Source: Tricholoma matsutake
Taxonomy: Eukaryota > Basidiomycota > Agaricomycetes > Agaricales > Tricholomataceae
DNA length: 64,000 bases
Assembly: GCA_026075535.2 (NCBI GenBank)
Contig: AP026539.1
Location: 3,348,001 to 3,412,000, forward strand
Direction: 5' to 3'
Below, one piece after another: positions 22,881 to 33,590 of this stretch (position 1 is its first letter; the number at the start of each line of letters is the position of its first letter). A program made the translations under genes and the position numbers. The notes beneath the pieces were generated by a model that saw only the letters and a program-made list of their open reading frames with translations, was not told the origin of the DNA and made no database searches.

Positions 22881-23005
22881 GGTGTGCATTGCACATTGTA
22901 AAAGTAGTACATAACCTAAAAATAACAGAAAAAAACTTGTTAGAACATCAAAAACAACAAAAACAACAATAAAAATACTTAGTTTACATTCATCTCAATC
23001 CATGT

Positions 23006-24132
23006 TGATAGGTCCACCTTGTCATTCAAGCTCGGAAAACACATCTACAATCATTGTCGAAGCTCTATGAAGTTCTACAGACCTCTACAAAGCTCTACAA
23101 ACCCATACGAACCCCTCCAAAGTTCTATGAACCTCTACAAAGTCATGAAAACACTTCAAAATTCTCTGTATGCCTTTGGCCACTGTAATACAATTCCCCA
23201 GACCTTTGTACAGCTCAGAATATACACTTGGAACATCCTCGATGAGTTCTGAACCAGTTTCGAGCAATATCGCACCGATTTCGGGCCACGAACAAAGTCC
23301 GAAGAAACTTCGAAAATCTTCGAAAAACCTCGAACCTCGAAAAACGTCTTCACACACAGTATTTCCTATTTTAATGATCTTTGGATGTGTGCTGGGCACA
23401 TGGGACACTATCTCGAGTATATTGAACACATTTTGACCACATGTGCAGGCATACAATCCACTCGAAGCAGTTTCCAATGTTTTATGCAATTTATAACAAG
23501 GACAGTCTGCTTTTAGCTATTCTTTCTTATTATTTCTTCATCATGTGTTATATTCACCCTTTCTAGTCTCGCTTTATTGTTCTGATATACTTCTATTGTC
23601 TTTTGCCTCAAGTTTTCCACATGTTTGCCTCATGTTCTCTAGCCTTTTTAGGTAGTTACTTTATTTTATATAAAAAGGTGTACTAGATACAAAGAAAAAC
23701 AAGAAAGTCATCATCTTCCTCCCAGATTGCAGTGATTTGAGAGTTCAGTTTAGTCTTATTCAGTCCAAAGTTTGGTGTTTTACACTAAACATCTTCGAAA
23801 ATCTTCTAAAATCCTCACATTATGCTATTTTCACTCTCATTTCCCTCAATTCGCCTTTGCTTTGCTTCTACTACTCGTCTAGTCCCCTGATTTTGCATCC
23901 AAACATATTTGTGCACTCTGAATTCATTGATCTAGCCACAAAATTCTCTGAAATTCCACGGAACACATTCTTTTAGCTTCAGATTGCTTCGACAACCAGT
24001 CCTTTTATGACTATTTGACAGTCAGTCTGACAGGTGACATCTAGAGGGCCTCGCATCCTTCCTCTAACTTGTGTTATACCATCCAAAGCCATTTAGTAGG
24101 TTTTGTTTGGGTTTCCAGGTTGAGCATCATCA
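23006..24132 (+). repeat. Solo LTR, family S, copy 3
   Basis: It starts TGATAGGT and ends GAGCATCATCA, 1127 bp, flanked by a perfect 4-bp duplication ATGT (23002-23005, 24133-24136). It has a CTCTACAAAG minisatellite near 23040-23160, a TTTTATATAAAAAGG TATA-like box near 23663 and a GTTTGGGTTTCCAGGTTGAG terminus shared, in reverse, with 49954-50970. Confidence 0.8.
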
Positions 24133-24253
24133 ATGTGTGACATGGCACTCTTGTGGACACATGGTTCATTGTTTGCTGTTGATGGATGGGTGTGGGGGCA
24201 GTGTTTGCAGCTGTTGATGGTGGTGGGAGGCAGTTGGCAGTGGTGGGAGGCAG

Positions 24254-24526
24254 TGTCGAAATTAATCCCTGTGATGCATGCTGTATACATGAGGCAATAC
24301 ATGCAGCATACACATGTTACTGCACTTACTGTGCATACATGTGGTAAACACATTCCTGAGTCATGTGACTGCCTTATATTTATGTAGTAAGGAGAACCTG
24401 TACCATACTAGGAATACAGTGTTCTTACCTCTGCTAACCCTAACTGTAAGTCTTACTAAAACCCAGGTAGGTTGTAAGGAACTTGTTGTCTCTTCTGCTG
24501 TGCAGCATATATAGTCTGCTCCAACA
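24254..24526 (+). repeat. Copia-1 5' LTR
   Basis: 273 bp, TGTCGAAATTAATCCC to GCTCCAACA, highly similar to 29685-29958. The palindromic stretch TGCTGTATACATGAGG lies near its start. Confidence 0.93.
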
Positions 24527-24541
24527 GGTTATGGGCCCTGC
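24527..24541 (+). other. Copia-1 primer-binding site
   Basis: GGTTATGGGCCCTGC abuts the LTR. It is complementary to the anticodon region of initiator tRNA-Met (CAT in GGCCCATAACC), the half-tRNA primer type known for copia. Confidence 0.75.
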
Positions 24542-24776
24542 TGGGCACATCGCAAATGTGCCTTAACTGGCTGCAAATGACGTTGATATCATAGTCTCCA
24601 AATTATAACCTTGTGCTCTTTGTGAAGCTGCATTGCACTCCCTGAAAGCTGCACTTAAAACCTAGGTTGACTAGGGTTACACACTCTGAAGGAGTGCTTT
24701 TTCCTGAGATCGTTAAAATGTGTTTTATTCAGTAAAAAGACTGATTGAGCACTTTTACCAGCCACCATCAAAGATC

Positions 24777-27700
24777 ATGTCTTCAACTCTTGAGAAACTC
24801 ATACAAACTTTCAATGGATCAAATTACATTCAATGGGCCAACTCAATGAAGGCATGGCTCAGGTCTCAAGGCCTATGGCAGATAACTAGCAGGGCAGAAG
24901 TCAAACTGCCTCTGGTGCCTCCTTTGACAGCAACGAATGCTACTCTCATAGCGGATGCTACTGCCAAGCTCCAGACCTGGAGCAACAAAAATGACCAGGC
25001 AATTGGTAGCCTAGTGCTCTGCCTGGCCCCCTCCATTCAGCAGCATGCCAACACCAAGGACACTGCTGAGGAGGTGTGGGACCTCATTCGCACCAATTAT
25101 GGTGTCGATGGCCCCTCCCAAGTCTTTGCGGACTTTAGGTCTGCAATAGCAATCAAAATCCCAGCTGCAAACCCAGCGCCAGAGATCACTAAAATGGCTG
25201 ACAAGTTCAAGCACCTCATGGCTGCCAATGTCACCATCCCTGAACTAGTACAGGCGATGATCCTACTTGCTGCAATGCCGCATGAGTATGATTCATTATC
25301 TGCCACAGTCCTTAACACAACTGCTACTAGTGCCTTGACATTCAAACACATCAAGGACACCATTGTTGCTGAAGCCTCTAGGCATACAGCAGTTGGAAAG
25401 ACCACTGGCCCACCTCAGGCCAATAAGCTTTCCGCTGTCAAGTGCAAAGGGGGAAACCCCAAATGGAAGCCCAAAGAAGGGCAAGACAACAAAGGAGAGT
25501 CGTCCCAAAAGTGTGGACAACACAGGAACAAAAAGACTAAGGAGGATAAGCCCAAAGAGAAGCATACCCACCTTGCCTCCAGTGCCTTTACCACCATAAA
25601 TGGTAATGGCACCATCATACCACTGATGCTGCTCATTCAGCACATCGAACAGTGTGAACACACTCCCACAAGGGACCCTCGCTGCCGACCACCTGCACAG
25701 GCATATATGGGTGCGGCCTCTACCTCTCATTTGGTTTACGCCGAATATCAGCAAGCTCGAGACACCCTTGAGCAAATGCAACTTCCACACAGTGCAAAAA
25801 ATCTGCGACTGCTGGAAGAGCACCTGATGGTGCGAGAAGGTAAGAGAAGGAGGATCAAACCAGAAGAACCAGAAGAACCTAGGATCATGGAGGTCAAAGA
25901 CAATACCATCTCCCTTGGATCAGAGCCTCTGGTTTCTGATGAAGAAGTGTGGAAGGCCATCGATGAGATGCTCATTGATGAACCACTTGAAACAGGTGGA
26001 TATGATGACAGGTCAGTCCTTTTCCCTGCTGCAAGCACAAAGATTAATATTCCAATGATTACAGCAAACTTTTCATGTGAAATCTTACTGCTATTAAATG
26101 TATCATGGAACTATTTAGATCTTAATATATGTGTTATGTGTGCAAATGGAAATTGTAAGAAAGGTGCTGACTGGATCATGGATTCAGGCACATCAAAGCA
26201 CTTCACTGGTGAAATGAAAGATTTTGCTTCTTATGAGCCTTTACTGAGAAAGGACTCTATCTTGGTTCAAACAGCCACAGGTACTACTCATATAGTAGGA
26301 AAAGGAGCAGTCTTCATTACACATCAGGTAGTATGTCACAGGAAGTCAGAAACAAGTGAAACACAATTATACCCCGTCTACTACATACCCAACTGTAGTA
26401 CTTGACTACTGTCAATGGGCATCTTTTTACAAGATGGAAGTGATGTGCATGGTTCCTCCGCACATGTTTCATTTTTCAAGAAAGGATACCCAATATTAGA
26501 TTGTGTCCCTCTTAGGAGACATGACATGATCTATTGGGCTCGGACTCATATATTGAGCACCAAGAGGATCAATGTTGCGACCATGTATGTTGCTGACTAC
26601 TTGACTTGGCATAAGTGACTTAGACACCCATCCAAAGAGGTGCTAGGGAAAATGCCTAACAGCACCATAAAATTCCCAAGGAATTTATTTATTCCCAAAG
26701 ACCAAATTATATGTCCAGGGTGCACTGAAGGGAAAATGATGTCAAAATCTTTTCCCGAATCAAATTCATGCACAGAGAAATCCTTTGAATTAATACATTC
26801 TGATCTAAAGGAACTCCCAGTACTATTGTACCACAAACATAAATACTTCATTGTATTTCTAGATGACAAAACATCACATATCTGGGTCCAGTGCCTTAGA
26901 AAGAAGTCTGACACTGCTGTGGTGATTAGACAATTTCAGGCAATGGCTTTGACCCAGTATGGCACTACAATCAAGTGCTGGCGTGTTGATCCAGCAGGGG
27001 AGTTCAAAGATCGTGAGCTACAAAATACACTCCAGAATTTTGGCATCAAAATAGAGATGTCCACACCCCACATTCACCAACAGAATGGGCGCGCAGAGCA
27101 TGCCATAAGGACAATAATGGAAAAGTCGCAAACCCTGCGATTTAACGCTTGTCTACCACAATCATGGTGGGAATTTTACATTGAACATGCAATACACCTA
27201 TACAACCGAACCCCAATAAGGCGCCTGAAATGGCTGACACCATTTGAGGACCTAAATAAAGTCTGCCCAGATCTAAATGATCTGAAGGTCTTTGGTTGCG
27301 GTGCATACGTCTATCTACCCAAGGAGAAATGTCCAACCACATTAGCTCCTTGATCGGAGTTAATGATGTACCTTGGATTAGAAGATGGCATTAAAGCATA
27401 CCCTTTCATGCGACTTAGTGGTGCAATATTCATTGGTGCTATGGCACTATTTGATGAAACATTGTTCCCATGCTGTCCCAGAGCTAAAACTCCTGCCAAG
27501 ACAGACCTTGGTGATTTTCCACCTCCAGAACCAGAAGATGATGACCACTCATCTGGAATGGATGGCGATGATTCTATACTGCCACAAAATCCACCCCTTC
27601 CTCCATCATCAGAAAAAGATGATGATGATGTACCAAGTGAGCAAAAGGTGCATGATGATGCAACTGACACTCCTCCTCTGCTGCCTCCAGTAACCACTGA

Positions 27701-29649
27701 GGACTTTCATCCAAGACGTGATGATCAACAGGAATGTCAGCAATTGCCCCATCAATCAGGCAGGCAGAGGAACATCCCAAACCATCCTGGCAATACCTAT
27801 GGAGAGAAGCAACTCCCCTCTGACATAGAGAGAGACATTGTGCATGATGATATTGGAAGAGATCTGTGGGTCAAGATTCAGATCATAACCAAACACGACC
27901 ATGATCTCAACAGCAAGAACCGGTTGCTGGACTGAGTTTGGCACCCCACGAGAGTGTGCCCAATTCCAATAATCAAGAACATGATCACCCAATGGGGGAA
28001 CAGGACAAAGCAGGTCGTATTAAAAAGATAACCAAGGAAGGTGGAGATAAGCTTATTCACTGGCTGTTGTCAAAAGCAGTCACACCATCAAGCAAAATAA
28101 GCCAAGTTCCAAACCAATTTCACAATATTGCATGCCTACCATGGCAGCAGCAACTTGAGTGGAAACAGCTTGTCATGAAGAATTAGAGGCTCTTCACAAG
28201 TGACAAGTCTATGACATCATCAATCTTCCACATGATCAAAAAACAATCAAAAACAGATGGGTTTTCTCCATGAAATCGGACAGAAGAAAATGAGCCAGAC
28301 TTGTGGCCAAAGGCTTTTCACAAGTCAAAGGTGTTGACTTTGATGAGATTTTCTCACCAGTAGTCCGCTATGAGACCATATGCCTCATGTTTGCACTTGT
28401 GTCTCTAGAAGGCATGTATATGACTGGTCTAGATGTAAAAACTGCATTTTTATACAGCAAACTAGATGAGGAGATCTATATGGATCAACCCAAGGGTTTC
28501 AGACTCGAGGGAAAAGAGTGCAAAGTAATGCACTTATGCTGAGCATTGTATGGCCTTAAACAGGCCTCACTAGCATGGTGGAAAGAGCTAGAGGCATTTA
28601 TGTGCACCATTGGGTTCATGCATGCCAGCTCCGATGCCAGCATTTTCATACACAAAGATCCTAAGACAGGCAGCATTGTTATTGTGCTGGTCTATGTTGA
28701 TGATGGCTTGTTCATGGGGAAGAACAAGAAACTTGTGGATGAAAAGAAGAATGCTTGTCTAAAGCATTGGGAGTGCCATAGTACTGAAAAAGTCATGGAA
28801 TTCTTAGGCATGCACATCACCCAGACCACAAATAAAGTCAAACTCGATCAAACCAAATATCTCGCCAAAGTGCTCAAGAGGTTTGAGATGACAAATGCCA
28901 AAGTTGCCCCCACTCTGCTCCTGACTGGTCACAAACCATTGGAAAACACAGCGACACCAAACATGGTGCTTAGATCAAAATATCAGCCTGTGATCGGATC
29001 TTTATTGTATCTGATGCTCAGAACACGACCTGATATCGCTTACACGGTAATCAAGATGTCACAATTCTTGGCTAATCCTAGCCAAGAACATCTAGACAAA
29101 GTGATGTACATCATGTGCTATCTGGTGGGAACCCAGACATATAATATTGTCTACAATGGAGAGAAATCCGAAGGGCTACAGGCCTTCACAGATTCTGATT
29201 GGGCAGCTGACACTGTCAAGTGCTGATCTACAATGGGTTACTTTGCTACTCTAGCGAGTGGCATTGTGTGCTGGCAGTCCCATTTACAAAAAACTGTAGC
29301 ACTGTCATCCACAGAAGCCAAATATATGGCTCTCTCTGACACTTGTCAGCAGATAGCGTGGATAGAGTCCTTATTCCAGGAACTTGGATATATACTGAAG
29401 TGCATACCAATCTGCACTGATAATCAGGGATCCATCTTTATCGGATCAAATCCAGTTCAGGAAAGAAGGACCAAACATATAGACATTCACTACCACTATA
29501 CCTGCCAATGCATAGAAAATGACAAAGTCACAGTCATTTTCATTCCTGGAAGTGATAATCTGGCTGACATGTTCACAAATAACCTTGGCACTGTCCTATT
29601 CAGGAAATTTAGAGACTCTCTTGGAATTACTTTCAAGATTCAAACTTAG
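24777..29649 (+). pseudogene. gag-pol: Copia-1 gag-pol
   Basis: I place the start at ATG 24777 (MSSTLEKLIQTFNGSNYIQW), typical of Copia gag, rather than the upstream GTG. Gag runs to about 25600 and its zinc knuckle is degenerate. Protease: WIMDSGTSKHFTGEM at about 26170-26214. Pre-integrase/integrase zinc part and core span 26610-27350 (HSDLKELP, VDPAGEF, NGRAEHAIR). An acidic linker follows (27500-27680). RT: ARLVAKGFSQVKGVDFDEIFSP, LDVKTAFLY, ALYGLKQASLAWW and YVDDGLFMG (about 28690-28720, both Asp intact). RNase H: KTVALSSTEAKYMALSD (29290-29340). Stops at 26403, 26616, 27351, 28540 and 29224 are TGA; several fit CGA to TGA. Confidence 0.9.
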
Positions 29650-29670
29650 CTGCTCAGAGCACTGTACAGT

Positions 29671-29958
29671 TTGAGGGGGGGGGGTGTTGAAATTAATCCC
29701 CATAATGTATGCTGTATACATGAGGCAATACATGCAGCATACACATGTTACTGTGCTTACTGTGCATGCATGTGGTAAACACATTCCTGAGTCATGTGAC
29801 TGCCTTATATCTATGTATATAAGGAGAACCTGTACCATACTAGGAATACAGTGTTCTTACCTCTGCTAACCCTAACTGTAAGTCTTACTAAAACCCAGGT
29901 AGGTTGTAAGGAACTTGTTGTCTCTTCTGCTGTGCAGCATATATAGTCTGCTCCAACA
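29671..29958 (+). repeat. Copia-1 polypurine tract and 3' LTR
   Basis: TTGAGGGGGGGGGG (29671-29684) precedes the LTR at 29685-29958, which ends CTCCAACA before the duplicated GGCAG. Confidence 0.92.
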
Positions 29959-30096
29959 GGCAGCAGTGTCAGCAGTGGTGGTGGTGGTGAGGTGGTGATA
30001 GTGTGCATTGGCAGTGATGACACAGCCTATGCATGCATTTGTCATTGCACAGCCACTAGAAATAGCACATATGTAAAGTATGTACATACCTTCCTA

Positions 30097-30152
30097 AGCC
30101 TCTGTGGTCTAGTGGTTTAATGTGTGCATTTATGGGTTTGACTCCTGGTTAA
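30097..30152 (+). other. tRNA-like module, right side of TIR element 1
   Basis: TGTGGTCTAGTGGTTTAATG (30104-30123) is an A-box-like D arm and GGGTTTGACTCC (30134-30145) a B-box-like T arm. The gap is short (about 10 bp), so the anticodon arm is deleted. It points toward the terminus at 30430. Confidence 0.55.
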
Positions 30153-30179
30153 AACAGTACTTTTATTAAATACCTAGGT

Positions 30180-30430
30180 GAGCTCAGACTGCTCAGACTG
30201 CTCAGACTTGTCCTACCATTTCTGTGTCATTCTGTGTGGAGTCTGAATGGAATCCTACCTTGCAAATCTGAGTCCTAGCTCTCTGCTAGGATTCTGCATG
30301 GACTGAACTCAGACTTAGCTTGGACTCGGAACAGAAATTTGGCTGGCAATTCTGCCAAATCAATTGCTAGGACAGTCTGAGTGGACAGTTTGGATTCCAC
30401 TCAGATTAGGTGGGGGAGTGTAAAGACCTC
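30180..30430 (+). repeat. Right subterminal region and TIR of TIR element 1
   Basis: Tandem GCTCAGACTGCTCAGACT units, then CTAGGATTC/GAATCC-type repeats mirrored at 22190-22300, then the terminal repeat TAGGTGGGGGAGTGTAAA. Confidence 0.7.
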
Positions 30431-30779
30431 CCTATTCTTCATTTTTCCTTATTTTATCACTAATTTACCTTTCTATCACATTTGTGCATGTTGACAGTTT
30501 ATATTTAGAGGTGGAGTACCCTTTCCAACATCTACCCCTTGGTATGATGTCATTCAGCAGCCTTGATCTGCCTATCTCCACCTTTTTAGGCTATTATTTG
30601 ATTTTTGCAATCTTCATATATGCTGGGCATTGGCAAAGGGGTCCTTAGAGTTTTCTCTTTGGATTTCCTTTTGCTAGGTGCACTTCCACCCACTCCCTGT
30701 AATATGTACCATAATTTTAACTTCAGATTTCCCTTTGCTAGTCCACTAATTAAGTGGCCTCTAATGTTGCCCTTATGCA
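30431..30779 (+). repeat. Gypsy-1 3' LTR, right part
   Basis: It continues the LTR split at 22155 and matches 3510-3838. The end is inferred at 30779 before TGAGA. Confidence 0.75.
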
Positions 30780-31365
30780 TGAGACTAGCAAGAGAACACA
30801 CTGCCAGCATGTATCGTCCTTTGTGCATCATACAGAAGGTGGTAGGGCATGATTTTGCCCTCTCCTGCATCCATTTTTTGAGGCTTCTCTTTGCTGCCTC
30901 AAGTTGTCGACACCTCTTCCACAAATTTATGAATCGGTATGTCAAATCTTTCTGTGTCTTGACAAGTGCTTTAATCCTTGCCTGCAGGAGTGAAATAGAC
31001 TCATCAGCTGTTGCCCTTAAATCCTCCAGATCCTTCCCCAACATATTCATGACTCCATGCATATGAGCAGCATCAATGTTTGCCTGCTTTAGATCAACCT
31101 TGTGTCCTGTGACTGCCTTCTCCAACCTGAGGTTCCATCTTCTAGCATTCCAATATTTTTGTGTTGTTTGTTTGACCTTTTTTTTTGAGGTCCTCATTCT
31201 CCACCTTCAGGCTGTGGATAATTTTGGTAGGTGACTGTGCCCTGACTGTGTTTGTGTGTTCTCTGAGAGGCCAATGCAGATTACTGACCTTTTGTAGGGT
31301 GGCAATGCAGGATTTTTGTTGTTTCAAAGACCTTTTGCTTCATGTTTTCTGATTTTGGGCCATTA
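30780..31365 (-). pseudogene. Coiled-coil protein remnant, unknown function
   Basis: The minus-strand frame (30586-31197, of which the part below 30780 is LTR) encodes a charged, probably coiled-coil protein (KVDLKQANIDAAHMHGVM, LQARIKALVKTQKDL, LWKRCRQLEAAKRSLKKW). The N-terminal part is in another frame at 31142-31327 (ENEDLKKK), so a frameshift separates them. The C-terminus is cut by the Gypsy-1 3' LTR. Similar coiled-coil frames occur next to mobile elements in mushroom genomes in my recollection, but I cannot name a family. Confidence 0.45.
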
Positions 31366-31564
31366 AAGGTAAGAAGGTAACCAATTAATAGGGCATGACA
31401 GGGTTACCCTTATATATATTTTTCTCAACCCCTACCCATACCTGTGAACACTGTACCTGTATGGTAATGGGTGCGGTATTACCATGGGTTTGGGTGGATT
31501 TACTAGGGTTTTACAGGTTTCTACAGGTTTCTACAGTTGTATTATAAATATATATAATTAAACT

Positions 31565-31790
31565 ACAACCTCCCTCACATTTGCAGTGAGGGAGGGGGTG
31601 CATGGTGGCCATAGTCATGTAGAACATAAGCAGAGCTCCTCGACTCACATTTGAAGTGAGCAAGGGGGGGACATAGTGGCCGTAGTCACTGAGAACAGAA
31701 TGAGAAACCCCTCCACTTGCATTTGCAGCAAGAGAAGGGGGGGGGGGTGCTGCCTGCATATGCTGAGAACAGAACAAGAAACCTCCCTGC
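31565..31790. repeat. Tandem covarying hairpins
   Basis: Four units of about 70 bp. The first is a perfect stem CCTCCCTCAC/GTGAGGGAGG (31569-31578, 31586-31595) around ATTTGCA. The next units use CTCAC/GTGAG and CTTGC/GCAAG stems around the same loop type. The fourth was split by the element at 31797. Confidence 0.7.
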
Positions 31791-32054
31791 TTGCATGAGT
31801 ACTTTACACTCCCCCACCTGTTCCGGTTGGATTCTGGTTTGTCCAGCTGGAAGTTCTGGAATTTCTGGAATCCGGTGGAATTTTTTTTGTATGTAGTTTT
31901 CCCTATGCAGCACAATTCCAGTCGGAATAAGGATCCAATTTACACCCAGAATCCCCAGAATCTGACTGGACTCATCACAACTGGACTAACCAGAATGCAT
32001 GGACTAACTGGAATAACCAGAATGCACGTGCTTTCCCAAATAAAAGTTTCACAT

Positions 32055-32138
32055 ACAGTAAGAATTGAACACTCGACCTTGGGTCTACATGGGTTTACAC
32101 ACAGAACAACATGCTTAACCACTGATCTACCAAGGCTT
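32055..32138 (-). other. tRNA-like module, left side of TIR element 2
   Basis: Minus strand: TAGATCAGTGGTTAAGC (32113-32129) as A box, GTTCAATTC (32062-32070) as B box/T loop. It points toward 31797. Confidence 0.6.
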
Positions 32139-32410
32139 TATTCCTACTTACATTTAATACCTTTATTACCCTTTAATACCTTTATTACCTAATTAAGGGC
32201 GTAGTAGCCATACACATACTAACAGCCACATGCATTGCATGACACATGACATGTGACTGCCAGCTCACAACCACCACCACTGTCGTCAATGCTGCCTCCT
32301 CCTCCTCTCCACTCTACCACCACCACTGCATGCCCACCCACCACCAGCACTCCCATTCCTACTCTCACCATCACCATCACCTTCAAACGAGCTGACTGGA
32401 TGGAACATGG

Positions 32411-32517
32411 GCCCAAACAATGGCAACTGTTGTTTGGGCCATAGATAAGTTTTTCTTTTTTTTCTTTTTTTGCTTTTTGTTTTATCAATCAACTAATTGT
32501 ATTTTATTGCTTTTTAG
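32411..32517 (+). other. Hairpin plus degenerate intron-like segment, copy B
   Basis: Same arrangement as 580-680: GGCCCAAACAA/TTGTTTGGGCC stem, ATAAGT in place of a donor at 32445, CAACTAAT and TTTTTAG at 32511-32517. Confidence 0.5.
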
Positions 32518-32799
32518 GTTATATACTACTGGGGATGACCTGCCACGATGAAAAACGTGCAACCCACACCCATGCCCACCCGATCCCCTCCTCCCCATTC
32601 AAATGGGATGTGAGGCTGTCGTGGGCTAGGAGGGTGCAGAGGGATGCCAGGAGACCCCAGAAGGGGGGTACCTGCCTAGTAAGCACCCACCAACCTCTGT
32701 ACTCATGCCACATCGCACTGACGTGCCCAAACTCCCCCCCCCCCCCCCCCCCCAAAAAGAAAAAAAATCCAAACAGGGGATGACAGCGATGAACGACGA

Positions 32800-33100
32800 C
32801 AAGCCACCCACCCCCAGCCTGCTCGTGGGGTGGATCGTGGGTGGAACAATGCCCAGGCACAGGGACAGGATATGACAATGACACACCACCTGCCCCCAGC
32901 CTCACGAGCAACTGCTCATGGGGTGGATTGCAGGTGGAATGACAATGATGACAAGCCACCCACCCCCAGCCTTGCAAGCAACTGCTTGTGGGGTGGAACG
33001 TGGGTGGAATGACACCCAGGTGCAGGGATAGGAGACGACAATGCACCACCCTCCCCCAGCCTCACGAGCAACTGCTCGTGGGGTGGATCATGGGTGGAAT
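32800..33100 (+). repeat. Tandem palindrome array, copy B
   Basis: Four units, one lacking its left arm (near 32818). Arms seen: CACGAGCA/TGCTCATG, CAAGCA/TGCTTG, and perfect CACGAGCA/TGCTCGTG (near 33062). Confidence 0.75.
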
Positions 33101-33119
33101 GACAGACAACACACCTAGC

Positions 33120-33400
33120 ACAGTGGGGTCATGTCCCCTCCCCCTCCCCCACACTTTGCATGGGGAGGGATTTTTTTTGTACTTTTAATTATTTATTAGT
33201 ATTGTGCCTCCCCTCCCCCATTTTGCATGGGGGAGGGATTTTTTTCTTCATGTTTTTACCTCCCCCCTCACACCGAATGCGAGGGGTTAGCTTTTTATGT
33301 ATATAAATAAAACTCCCTTTCACATCTTGTGAGAGGGAGAATTTTTTGTTTATGTATGTAATCACAATCATCCCCACTCCCTTGCATTCAATGTGAGGGA
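33120..33400 (+). repeat. Hairpins followed by T-runs
   Basis: CCCTCCCCCAT-TTTGC-ATGGGGGAGGG is a perfect stem near 33212-33238, followed by GATTTTTT. Similar stems with T-runs lie just before and after and in copy A at 1220-1420. The form resembles a pol III or rho-independent-like terminator, but this is shape only. Confidence 0.5.
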
Positions 33401-33499
33401 TGTGGTTAATTAAAAAAATTTGATCTTAACTACTTTGAAAAAAATTAGAGTTGTGAGTTTGAGTGTCATGAATAAACCTTATATTACTAACTAATAATT

Positions 33500-33590
33500 C
33501 TCCTGTGGCTCAACTGGTTAAGCACACATGTTGGGTTTGTCATGTGATCACTCTAATCAAGATGTCTTGAGTTCAATCCTTACTCTGCAC
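33500..33590 (+). other. tRNA-like module, right side of TIR element 2
   Basis: TGGCTCAACTGGTTAAG (from 33506) and GAGTTCAATCC (33569-33579), as in copy A. It points toward 33789. Confidence 0.55.

Larger units (their letters stand above)
24254..29958 (+). mobile_element. Copia-1: Ty1/Copia retrotransposon
   Basis: 5705 bp with LTRs at 24254-24526 and 29685-29958 (TGTYGAAATTAAT...CTCCAACA) and a perfect target duplication GGCAG (24249-24253, 29959-29963). The primer site GGTTATGGGCCC follows the 5' LTR directly and a G-run (29671-29684) precedes the 3' LTR. The order protease, integrase, RT, RNase H defines Copia. It has several in-frame TGA codons and one frame change near 27935-28190. Confidence 0.95.
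22156..30430. mobile_element. TIR element 1 with outward tRNA-like modules
   Basis: The ends TTTACACTCCCCCACCTA (22162-22179) and TAGGTGGGGGAGTGTAAA (30407-30424) are perfect inverted repeats. The Gypsy-1 LTR bases CCTATTCT are duplicated on both sides (22148-22155, 30431-30438), an 8-bp target duplication. Subterminal regions hold repeated CAGACTGCTCAGACT-like units. About 180-330 bp from each end sits a tRNA-like module pointing outward. The interior has lost any transposase and contains GC-rich hairpins, a solo LTR (23006-24132) and Copia-1 (24254-29958), leaving about 1.4 kb of its own. Confidence 0.75.
3418..30784 (+). mobile_element. Gypsy-1: Ty3/Gypsy chromovirus, heavily nested and broken
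   Basis: This outer element has a 5' LTR starting at 3423 (TGTCATGGGACTAGGGGG) and a 3' LTR starting at 22068 (TGTAAGGAGACTAGGGGG). The 3' LTR is split by the insertion at 22156-30430 and resumes at 30431-30779. A five-base duplication TGAGC (3418-3422) versus TGAGA (30780-30784) probably marks the target site. Coding parts lie at 3868-7310, 7616-7834, 14066-14680 and about 21748-22005. Everything else within the interval is later insertions. Element order from gag through integrase to a chromodomain places it in the chromovirus group. It is old and dead, with several frameshifts. Confidence 0.75.

Noticed and set aside
24720..24776. Use of the upstream GTG as Copia-1 gag start
   Set aside because: ATG at 24777 begins the conserved gag N-terminus; the upstream residues are not conserved-looking.
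33120..33400. Bacterial-type rho-independent terminators (GC stem plus T-run)
   Set aside because: The shape fits, but the organism is a eukaryote; they are better seen as parts of a repeated hairpin family.
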